Below are positions 55,114 through 64,000 of a stretch of DNA of 64,000 nt, piece after piece. Source of the stretch: Collybiopsis luxurians FD-317 M1 (lineage: Eukaryota > Basidiomycota > Agaricomycetes > Agaricales > Omphalotaceae); assembly GCA_000827265.1 (NCBI GenBank), contig KN834784.1, forward strand, positions 169,719 to 233,718, given 5' to 3'. The notes under the pieces are model-generated. The model saw nothing but the letters and a program-made list of their open reading frames with translations, did no database searches and was not told the DNA's origin. Position 1 is the first letter of the stretch. The number at the start of each line of letters is the position of its first letter. Made by a program: the position numbers and the translations under genes.

Positions 55114-56653
55114 ATGTCGGTGAAATCTTCATCCAGTCACAGCTCCTCTGCTTCCAGTTTGATCCATGGATTCCCAGAAGAGGATCTCCGACAAGAAGGC
55201 AAGGATAATCCTGGCTACTTTCCAGCTCGACTCGGGCAGTCTCTTCAAGGCGGCCGCTTTTGCATCATTCGCAAACTTGGATGGGGTCAGTATTCCAGTG
55301 TCTGGCTTGCAAAAGACAAAAAGTAAGGCCTCGCTTGATCAACGAATTCTCGTATAACCATGATTCTCTTTGCTAGGGAAAATCAACTCCTTGCTTTGAA
55401 GATACTTACATGCGAATCAACTCAAGCTCTGCAAGCTAGTGGTGCAGATCAACGATCAGATGAACTCCGTATGCTTCAAAAGATTGCGACTGCGCAACCG
55501 ATTCATCGAGGTTTCAAACATAATCTCAAATTGCACGACTCTTTCGAGTTTCGTGGCCCTCACGGCCCACATCTGTGTCTTGTCACAGATGTTCTTGGGC
55601 ATAGCGTGGACTACGTTCGAAAATTGAACGATAACGGCGATCTTCGCCTGTCTATGGCTCTCACAAAACGCATCACAAAGCAAGTATTGTACGGTCTCGA
55701 GTATCTTCATGACGTCTGCGGGATTGTACACACCGGTACGTTGACATTATTTTCAATCTCCAAGAAGAAAAGAATAAAACGAGGGCTGGCATTGACAGAT
55801 ATCAAACACGATAACATCCTCTTTCGTCTTTCAGATGTAGATGAAGTTGTAGCTCACGAGCTTGTCGCTAAACCTTCAGTTGCGTATGATGCCGGCTCAG
55901 AAGTAATCGTTCCTGTTGTACCAGTTGTTTCTCAACCTCTACCCTTATCACTGGAGAACACGATATCTCCCACACAGCTCGAAGCTGTCCTTGCCGACGT
56001 TGGCCACTGTTCGTGTTCTGTTTATAACATTTGGGCATGTACATCTGAGCTTATTATCACTCAGCGCATTGGCATGATCACCATTTCCAGGAATTAATCC
56101 AGCCAGGTGCACTTCGCTCACCCGAGGTTATTCTTGGTTACCCTTGGGGAACGTCGGCGGATATTTGGAACTTGGGATGTCTAGTTCGGGCCCTTCCCCA
56201 TGATTCGCAGTCTGAGTTCTAATTACTGAATGCAGGTCACCGAGCTCCTCATCGGCTTCTGGCTCTTCGAGTACAGTCCAAACGGTGACAAATGGAATGC
56301 AGAAGAAGATCACCTAGCGAGGATGACAGAAGCTCTTGGGACCAAGTTCGATGCAAGTTTCCTGTCAAAGTGCAAACATAGCACAAATTTCTTCAATTCA
56401 GACGGTTAAATTTATCCTATTCGGTATTGTCATTCGACTGATGCATGTTAAAGGATCCTGGAAACATTTTACCTCACATGAAGAGCCTACTTGGCTTCTA
56501 GAGGATCTTCTTGCCAACTTCTCGTCTGTTGACCTTGGAAAAGAAAGTGTGGAAGCGGCCGGGCAATTCTTACGACGATGCCTACGATTAATTCCCGAGG
56601 AACGAGCACAGGCGCGAGATCTGTTGGAAGATCCTTGGCTTTCCGATGCATAA
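55114..56653 (+). CDS. SRPK-like protein kinase with altered DFG motif, multi-exon
   Basis: Exon 1 is 55114-55322, exon 2 55377-55735, exon 3 begins at 55799, and the stop is at 56651-56653. The protein has a serine-rich start, then the SRPK pattern: GWGQYSSVWLAKDKKE, LALKILTCE, GPHGPHLCLVTDVLG, ITKQVLYGLEYLHD, catalytic loop HTDIKHDNILF, a spacer of about 60 residues (as in SRPKs), then LADVGHC, ALRSPEVILG and PWGTSADIWNLGCL, and a helical C-lobe ending in ARDLLEDPWLSDA. The Asp of the catalytic loop and the Lys are kept. The DFG motif reads DVG, so metal coordination may persist but regulation may differ. SRPKs phosphorylate SR splicing factors; agaricomycetes carry many divergent copies of unknown role. 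Confidence 0.75.
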
Positions 56654-57138
56654 AATTTGAATTCGATGTTGATCGGCGATTACCTCGTATTTCCTGTGGC
56701 AACTCGTACTGTAGTGGTCTTGAATCCGCATGCAATACCATGCCGCTTTTGTCTTTAAATGAAGTGTACAACCTATCTTAGCTTGTGGGCGCTGAAGATA
56801 AGTTTCCATGAAAAACTATTAGGCTTATTCCAGGATATCCTGGACGCTAGTCTGCCTTTCGAGTTCAGTCCTTGAATTTCAATGAGAAATATTAGGCAGG
56901 CTATACTAGAACGGGGGTTCTGCGGTGACTAGTACTGTAATGGTCTGGGGCTCTGCGTGCAATATCATCCTGCTTTTCGCGGGGACAAATCTCCCCAGAT
57001 GAGGTGCTCAATGCACTTCAGATTTCCTACCCTAGCCAAGTTGAAAACTACTCTGTAAAAAGTGATCAACTCGACACTCGTCTGCCTGTCGAGTTCAGTT
57101 CTTGATTCTCAATGGAAAATGTTAGGTTTGCCATATTG
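56654..57138. other. Intergenic with a local direct duplication
   Basis: Two related stretches, about 56845-56965 and 57065-57150, share tcgtctgcctttcgagttcagt or close variants, ttgattctcaatg and aatgttagg. No gene was seen. Confidence 0.45.
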
Positions 57139-57481
57139 TACTATTACGACCGCAACTTCACGTGGCGCGTAACACGACACCATGAAATTGTTAAATCTAT
57201 AAATATTAATGTGTAACATTAGGGTCTGAATTTCGATAAAATCAAAGGCATAACGGCGCTTAAATGTTCACTTTGTGATAAATGCAAACAAAATATCACA
57301 AAAATTGTTTGAATACATGATCACAAGCAGACACAGTATCACTGCTTTGCAGTCCAAACCATTGGCCTATCGGCCTATTCTATCTGAGTTCCATAATTCG
57401 CAACAAGACCCTCTGAATTTGTGTTTTGATAGATTAATGGCGTAACACGTAACACCCCGTGAATTTGCAGTCGTAATAGTA
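57139..57481. mobile_element. Stowaway/mariner-type MITE with TA target duplication
   Basis: Both ends read TA-CTATTACGAC inward (left 57139, right as the reverse complement ending at 57481). The arms pair over about 24 bp with few mismatches, through a gcaa-ttcacg block, and are flanked by TA dinucleotides. The 343-bp interior is AT-rich and non-coding. The TA duplication is the mark of Tc1/mariner-type transposition. Confidence 0.75.
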
Positions 57482-58763
57482 AAGTAGTGCTAATTACGAT
57501 CCGCAAGGAACTCATTCTAGTTTAATAGTCTTAAACTCTTCGTAGAATATCATGCCTTTTTTGCGTACACATTGAAGATGGAGCGTACTAATGCACTGCC
57601 CATGAAAATATCAGTAACAATCTGTGAAAAAAATGTTAAGTTAGGTCTAGGTTCATTCCCTACGTTCTTGTCTGCCTGTTCAATTCTTTAATTTTACTGA
57701 GGAAGCTAAGGCTAACCATACTAAAATGAGTATCCCGGCCTTTTGGCCATTCGTATAAGAAGAGCTTTACCCATACCTCAGTTTGTACCCATCCATTGCC
57801 CTCGTTATCATGGACGTCTCTTGGAATAATCCAAATGAATATAGCACTCAGCCGGAAAAGAAAAAACAAATTGAAAACACAGTGAAAAATTCAAATGAAG
57901 CGCATAACGCTGAGGGACGAGGTGCAACTAAAGCTGTCATTAAGTGAGTAAAGGACTGGCTGAATTAACCTTAAATTCCCACTCATTGTTGTTCACTTTA
58001 CAAGAGGTGGAATCCACAAAAGTAAACCGCCTGGTGACCAGAAAGATCATGTAACGGTTGAATTCAAGAAAGCCGATGGTGCACATGTTACCACTAGACA
58101 TGTCCATACTTGAAATCCGTGAATTGTGTGTAAGTTTTTCACTGGATTCCAGGAGCACTGGCCCTTGGAAGCATACTGATCTCTAAATGACAGGGTTGAA
58201 TAGTGACTACTATTTACCCCAATCTCACGAGTTACGGACACCACTGTCTTTAGGCTTCAACTTCTATTTATCTTTGTCCCTTTCCCAACCCCTTCCGAAA
58301 TTGTGCTTCTTTCTGTTTGCCTCTTGTTGATTTACATTGAAATGTCACTGTTCGGGGATCAACGACGCTGTTTGATGATCCCCGGCAGTCCAATAATTTA
58401 CCTCTTTATGCTTTTCTTCGAACCAACCGTCTTCAATTTTTTTTTGGCGATTGTGAATTTGGATGTACTTTCAAGCAGGATGTACTTTTAAGCGGGATGT
58501 ACTTTTAAGAGGGATGTACCCTCAGCTGCCGAAAACAATGACTTATATTGTTCCGGATTATTTCTACCCGTTCAGTCTCTCTAGGGCAAGAGTTGAGATT
58601 TTACGATCGTCTGAAGTTGAAGCATGTTGTATAACCAAAAGCGACAATTTGGTAACCACGCGACGCGACGCGTCGATATCGTGTGAACCAACTCGTGACT
58701 GGCCCCGAGCGAAATTAGGTGACGTCAACTAAACGCCCTCTCTTTTACTGACACAGCTACAAT
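57482..58763. other. Intergenic with a short tandem repeat at 58462-58520
   Basis: At 58462-58520 a unit of about 19 bp (ggatgtacttttaagcg) is repeated three to four times. Minus-strand frames at 57660-57869 and 57940-58158 show no family pattern. A CpG-containing cgcgacgcgacgcgtcg run lies near 58659-58676, 90 bp before the next gene. Confidence 0.4.
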
Positions 58764-60591
58764 ATGGTCGACATACTCATACTAGGGGCGACTGGAATTA
58801 CTGGCAGACAAACGACTCGATATCTGGCAACTCACCCTCAGCGATCCCAATTTACTTTTGCCATTGCCGGGAGATCCCAGAAAAAACTCGGTGGGGTTTT
58901 GAACTTTTGACGGGCTGTTCTGCGCTATAATTAAAGCAACACAACAGATGATCTTGTCTCCGACCTTTCTCTTTCAAAATCTATCCCGGTTCACGTTGTG
59001 GATGTTACCAGGTTTGAACAAGTCGAAGCTATAGTCAAGCAACATCGAATAGTTCTCAATACCGTTGGGCCATACGTAAAGTGGGGAGAAAATGTCGTCC
59101 GGTGTGTAGATACGTGCCCCCAATCTGACTCTATCATTCACTTTCCTTTGACTCTAGGGCTTGCGCTCGCAACGGTGTACAGTTAGTGTTCTGCTGGTTA
59201 TCCCTGACTCTCTCTCAAGTGACCACTGTGCTCCAGCTATACAGATCTTACGGGAGAACAGATATTCGTGAAAGAGATGATTGAAAAGTGCGCACCTACC
59301 CTCATACTTCCTCGGCAACACGACCTCAGACGTGCGCTAGATATGCTTACGTCGCGTCCAAAACTGGTTCCATAATCGTTCCCGCTTGCGGCATGGATTC
59401 ACTACCCTCAGACATGGCAGTGTTCGTTGCCAACAAGGCATTGAAAGACTATTCCCAGAACACGGAGCCACTCCAAATCGATACGTCGACTACGGTCTAT
59501 GACATCGAAGGTGTCCTCTCCAACGGAACAGTTTCAACAATCGTAGCCGCAGTGGGAAGTACTCCGAGCCATAAAATGGCGGCGTCATTACGGGACCACT
59601 TTCTCAGCCCAGGTTCGTCTCTTCACCTATTGGACGCGTTAGTCCACGATTCACCATAGCTTGCATCTGTCCACAGTTTCGGGCAAACCATCCCCTTCGC
59701 CGCGCCTCGTGTACAAAACGACTCTTCCGAGTACTCTAGAAGCTGTCGTTGGCGGCTACTTCCTCATGTCGAGCGCCAATCGAGCCATTGTACAACGGTC
59801 GCAGGGCTTACTCGAATACGAGATGCTTACCAGGAAGACGAACAAGGCCAATCGGGAGCGCTACGGATCTCAAATGGTCTATGAAGAGTTTATGCGCCAG
59901 AAGAGTGCCCTTATGGGTGCAATACTAACGCTAACGCTTTTGGTCGGCTTGGGGCTATTGGCTATCCCTCCTGTACGTAACCGCTCCGTATCCCATCTTC
60001 AACTGATTTCGAGCTGCTTGTGTTAGGTTCGATGGCTTTTTGGACGTTACGGGATGAATGAGACAAGTGCAGCCCTCGACAAGTACGTTAGTGCCCTTCT
60101 GACCGTTGAAGGTTCTTGGCTCATTGCATTACTTTATTCGCCTCCTCCTTCCAGACAACTGGCTGAAACCGGAAAATTGACTGTTATCAATGTGACGACT
60201 TCGGAGCCGTCACCGGCGTTTCCCAAGGGTCCTGTCAAAGTCGAAACAACTATATCCGCAAAGGGCGATCCTGGATATTACCTCTCTCCAGGTACGAGAT
60301 TCTATTTTTTTTTTTTTTGGCTACCTTTCAGGGAATACGTACTCACGACTTCCGTTGTTTCCCTGTTTTTTTTTCTTTTTCATGACAGCCATGATGGCAG
60401 AAAGCGGTCTTGCTTTACTCCTGAATCGCGACGAGTTACCGGCACTGGCCAAGCAGGGAGGTGTATTGACCCCTGCTGTTGCATTGGGCGATGTTATCAT
60501 CGGACGGTTGAGGGAGTTTAGTGGGTTTGAGGTGGTGTATGAGGTGGTTGAGGGTTCGAATGGGACGAGAGAGAGTCGAAAGTCGGTTTAG
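58764..60591 (+). CDS. Saccharopine dehydrogenase-like oxidoreductase with a membrane segment, multi-exon
   Basis: The N-terminus has a Rossmann start (MVDILILGATGITGRQTTRY) and FAIAGRSQKKL; after an intron come HVVDVTRFEQVEAIVKQHRI and LNTVGPYVKWGENVVR. Next are YTDLTGEQIFVKEMIEK and a conserved GSIIVPACGMDSLPSDMAVF block. A lone TM helix (GAILTLTLLVGLGLLAIPP) precedes RWLFGRYGMNE. The final exon carries AMMAESGLALLLNRDELPAL and GGVLTPAVALGDVIIGRL, ending at 60591. This order matches the eukaryotic saccharopine-dehydrogenase-like oxidoreductases (SCCPDH/trans-acting enoyl reductase type), thought to act on membranes or lipid droplets. True lysine metabolism is unlikely. Poly-T tracts in the last intron (60304-60375) are long. 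Assignment is good. Confidence 0.8.
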
Positions 60592-63403
60592 GTGTATAAA
60601 ATTTCGATTTGAAGAGAGATAGATCGAGAGATAGATATGAATCGAGCGAGTTGTTCGTCGGAAGATCGAAATTATGTGTGTTCGTTGAATTAGAGTTGTT
60701 CTGAATTGAAACTCTGAGTAGACTGATACTAATCTTGAGCGATAGTAGTTTGAAGTTGGAAGAGACTTTTAGAGTCTGAGAGACTCGCGTATTTACAGAC
60801 TCTAAGAGACCGACTTCATCTCAAAGAAGCTGAAGGAGCGCATCAATAGCATTGATTGGTGTACCCCAAAACAACATGTATAACCATGACCAAAGTCCAG
60901 TTGCCGGAGTGGGCTTGAAGGTTTGCTTTAAAGGTTTGCAAGTCATTTCTGCCAGTTTTCACTGAATAATAAAGTGTTGACAAACCTGATCCTCTGAGTT
61001 TGTAAGGGGGATGTTATTAGCTATAGCTATTGCTGTCTCAACAACTGTTTCCAGGAAGGATTCCCTTTTATGCATCAGTTCATGTGCATTTATCTCTACT
61101 CAGTTAGTGATGTGCCAGCTCCTGCTCCTACCCAGAGCAGCCCAAAAGGCAAGCCTGGCCCGGCTTGAAATTCTGAAGCTCTGGGCCAGGGGTCCTGGCC
61201 AAAAGCCAAGGGCTTGTAAGTGCCCATCAAACACTCATCGGAGTTGGCAGCGAGTAGTTGCCAAGTGGTTGTAACTTGAGTTGTATTATTGACCCAGAGT
61301 CATACATATTCAAAAGAAATGCTATTAGTGACTTATTTATAGTAATTGTCCAATTTGGTACTGAGGGATCAAACTATGACTTGTCTTATGTTGCTTTATG
61401 CATCCAGAATTGGAGAGTTCACGGCTAGTGATTTGCAACTTCAAGTGCAGTGAAATTTATTTGGATAGTAAAATACTAATTAGAAAATGCTTGTGGCATA
61501 TATGCTTCCAGTTCAAAAATTCAATTGAATTTCACTGAATGGCCCTAGACCCTGAGCTCTGGAAGCTGACCGTCTAGTAGGCCTTGGCTCAGGATTTAGA
61601 TGAGTCCTGGTCAGAGCTTTTGAGCCAGACATCAGCCGGAACATCACTAGAGTCAGTCAGCTATTTTAACTTCAAGAAATTCCATCATTCAGCCTGAGCT
61701 ACCTGTGGTACAGGCACATCTTGATATACTTATGCCAAGTCATGATCAGTGACTGCATCGGCAAAAGGGCGCCCAGAGTACATAGTGGTATAATATTCAA
61801 TGAAATACCAAGAGCAGCAAATGGTGTGAAAAGGTCATTATGAATTGGGAATGAAATGAAGGAATTCATCTTTGTGCAGTTTTTGATGCCATAATTTTCC
61901 ATATATAGGGCCCCATGAGACATTTTTTGAATTGAATCCATGGGATTGCTTACATTACAGTTGAAGATCAGCTACTTATACCAGATCACCTATTTATACA
62001 ATGTTGTACTGCTTGTACAACACCACCTGGAAGCTGTGTGTTGTCTACAACAGTTAGATATCATTCAAGAGTATCAAATGAATCATTCTAGCCCTACAAG
62101 GCTTATCCACAATGAGTGCCCAAGCTGTCAGGTAGATGCTGAAAGAGGGGTAATTTTTGATGTGAATAAGGTAACTCTGTTTTATGACATTTTTCTTAGA
62201 TTCTGAGACAAGGAATTTTTACAAAATTCTGAAAATATTTTGAGAGACTCTTTAGCATATTTGGAGCATTTTGCTCACTGGAGCCTTTTGCTAAAACTCA
62301 GATTCTGCACCAATATTGCCGAAATATTGATCTGTTATATAAGACGCTGGTCTTTGACTGTATCACTTCATAAGCGTTTCTCATGCTCTTGCAGCGTTTG
62401 AGCCCCAAGTCTTTATTGCATTTGGAATGTTACAACTTTGCCACATTGTCACCTTCCTCTCCAGCAGTGCAGTGTATATTATTATTATTATTATTATTGT
62501 CACCAGATTGCTATAGACTCCAAGTCTGCAGGCTTTGGATTAGGCAACTCTGTGTGCTTGGACTCCACAGTACACTTATGTGGGTGAATGTCAAAAACTG
62601 TCACAGGGAGTCCTTATACTCTGCATTACCTTTATCTTGTGCTTCAATTGCTAACACCTAAGTTCACTGTAAGTACTTTGATAAGGGTTGTCAATGTATA
62701 CAATCTGTTTACTGTTTTACTGAATTCCCGGATTCATCACTGCCACACAATGCGGAACTAAATGCTATTGACCCAACCTGTTTCCAGAAACACATGGGCA
62801 TATACATCATAGCTTTTGGGCATCTATTTGTATGATTTTTGAACCATTAAGTTCATTGTTTGCCATTCAACTGTCCTGAATGTAGAAATAATGAAGTACA
62901 TGTTAATACAAAGTGTATACACTATCCAATAATGCAATTTCTTCCAGTCTCGGTGGTGTTACTACTTGTAGCTCCCTGATCATCATTGCTACCCACTGTC
63001 CTGATTTGATATCCCATTGTGTTCTGCATTTGCCTTTGTGCCACTGCATCTCCTTCCCTAGCCCAGGTATTATCTCATTTTCTCGCTGATCCTTCAAAAT
63101 GGCAAACATCCTTCACAAGATTACTAACATCCTTTCCCACATTTCAGTCAACAACACTCTTCATCCAGATTGGGTTACTGAGTTGAGCTTGTTTCTGAAG
63201 AATTTGAGCAGCCTTGGCTAGCTCCTCTGATCTTTTCAATAACCACTCCTGGCATTGGTGAAAGATCTAATCAAAGTGTCAAGTAAATATATTAGAAAAA
63301 TGTAAATTTTCCATACCATGTCATTCTCAGCAACATCAAAATTGGCCTCGATTGGATCAGAGCTTGTTCAAATTTCACCAAACTCCAAGTCCTCATCTGC
63401 AAC
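60592..63403. other. CpG-poor, repeat-like region without a supported gene
   Basis: Apart from the first 250 bp, CpG is rare: about five CpG in 61501-62100 by eye, against roughly 25 expected from base composition. TpG and CpA are frequent. An (ATT)n microsatellite lies at about 62468-62498. GC-rich islands such as ctgggccaggggtcctggcc (61180) look like element remnants. No coding frame of substance was found. Confidence 0.5.
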
Positions 63404-63900
63404 TCACTTCCTCTTCCCCAAAATCTCTTTCCTTTTTTGCTTTAAATCTCTCCATCTGCCATTTTCAAGCACCTGCTTCCTCACTAAGAGCTGATCATCA
63501 CCATCCGTAATTGACCCTTTGTCTTCAACTTCATCAAATGCAGTTGCATTTGAGCCATCATTGGGAACCAACTTGGGATGTTGGTATATGGGAATAGTGC
63601 ATTGATGGTGAATTTTAGTAAAGAACTGAGCACTTGGAGGGCAGACCTTTTAAACAAGATGTTTACATAGACACTGGGGGCTGAATTTCTGTTGACCACA
63701 TGTGCATGTCCAATGCTCAATGTAAGTAACATGAGAATATCCTTCTCCTAATGGATGTCTGGCAAGTTTTTTCCACTCAGATTTGAATGCTGTTTGGAAT
63801 GGTGTGAGAGATTTGGGACAACCAAGCCTGTACTCTTCATTTAGATGGTCAACACTGCCTGCAATTGCCCACACAGCAAAATCGTTACTGCCTCAAATGC
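63404..63900 (-). pseudogene. SWIM zinc-finger protein fragment with nonsense codons
   Basis: On the minus strand a frame carries NDFAVWAIAG, FQTAFKSEWKKLARHPLGEG and a SWIM finger (WTCTCGQQKF...CLCKHLV; CxC...CxH). It then meets TAA where the family normally has Gln (CKHLVQ). Beyond the stop the same frame stays readable (PPSAQFFTKIHHQC, IPIYQHPKLVPNDG, VLENGRWRDLKQKRKEILGK) to TGA at 63404. Another stop lies just upstream of NDFAV. SWIM proteins of this type in agaricomycetes are linked to transposons (MULE-like) or to expanded orphan families. The copy is dead. Confidence 0.6.
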
Positions 63901-64000
63901 AGTGTCTTCAGCAGTTTCAAGGGCAGTTGCAATTGACTGACTTCACGAGACCTGGCATCTCGGCTCTGCTGCCGTGTTGCCAGTCCAGCCATGTGACACA

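Overview
The window reads as nuclear DNA of a basidiomycete fungus, most likely an agaricomycete. Nearly every gene is cut by introns of about 45-100 bp. The gene families are typical of mushroom-forming fungi: Agaricomycete-type TKL kinases, SRPK-like kinases, MYND proteins, a thaumatin-like protein, a CAP/PR-1 protein and CCHC gag-like relics. Degenerate TTAGGG blocks are also present. I cannot name the species from the sequence alone. Exon limits below come from splice-site and reading-frame consistency and are unconfirmed by transcripts.

Layout. (1) 1-20,500: an old segmental duplication array. It holds a GPI-anchor-type protein end, a ricin-B-like lectin, three copies (one intact) of a kinase-like gene, and two gene families of long helical proteins, called here M (minus strand: 3751-5330, 5522-7263, 16805-18557) and P (plus strand: 7487-9091, 18782-20453). 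M and P genes sit head to head across almost equal spacers (223 and 224 bp). P proteins carry a central hydrophobic hairpin between helical arms. This layout is reminiscent of two-component alpha-pore-forming proteins (HBL/XaxAB/YaxAB type) and is the most interesting system in the window. A small cysteine-rich secreted protein lies between the array units. (2) 21,200-22,400: an eight-exon thaumatin-like protein. (3) 22,600-28,900: repeat-rich, with a 74-bp assembly gap flanked by two near-identical hairpin-containing copies and telomere-like repeats. (4) 28,950-32,450: a 7TM protein and a ten-exon cyclophilin with an apparent 3-nt microexon. (5) 32,800-38,500: a gag-like relic, foldback elements and a duplicated pair of hypothetical genes. 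(6) 39,000-48,700: a MYND protein, a single kinase with an apparent frameshift, and a long gene with two complete kinase domains in tandem. (7) 48,750-53,250: two SDR paralogues, both lacking the usual catalytic Tyr, pointing away from each other around a CAP protein. (8) 53,800-60,600: a tRNA-like repeat, two TIR elements, an SRPK-like kinase and a saccharopine-dehydrogenase-like oxidoreductase. (9) 60,600-64,000: CpG-poor DNA with a broken SWIM-finger gene.

Functional picture: secreted and defence- or interaction-type genes (lectin, thaumatin-like, CAP, small Cys-rich protein, putative pore-forming pairs) and expanded signalling kinases share the region with decayed transposons. This is a plastic accessory region rather than a housekeeping block; cyclophilin and the saccharopine-dehydrogenase-like gene are the conserved exceptions.
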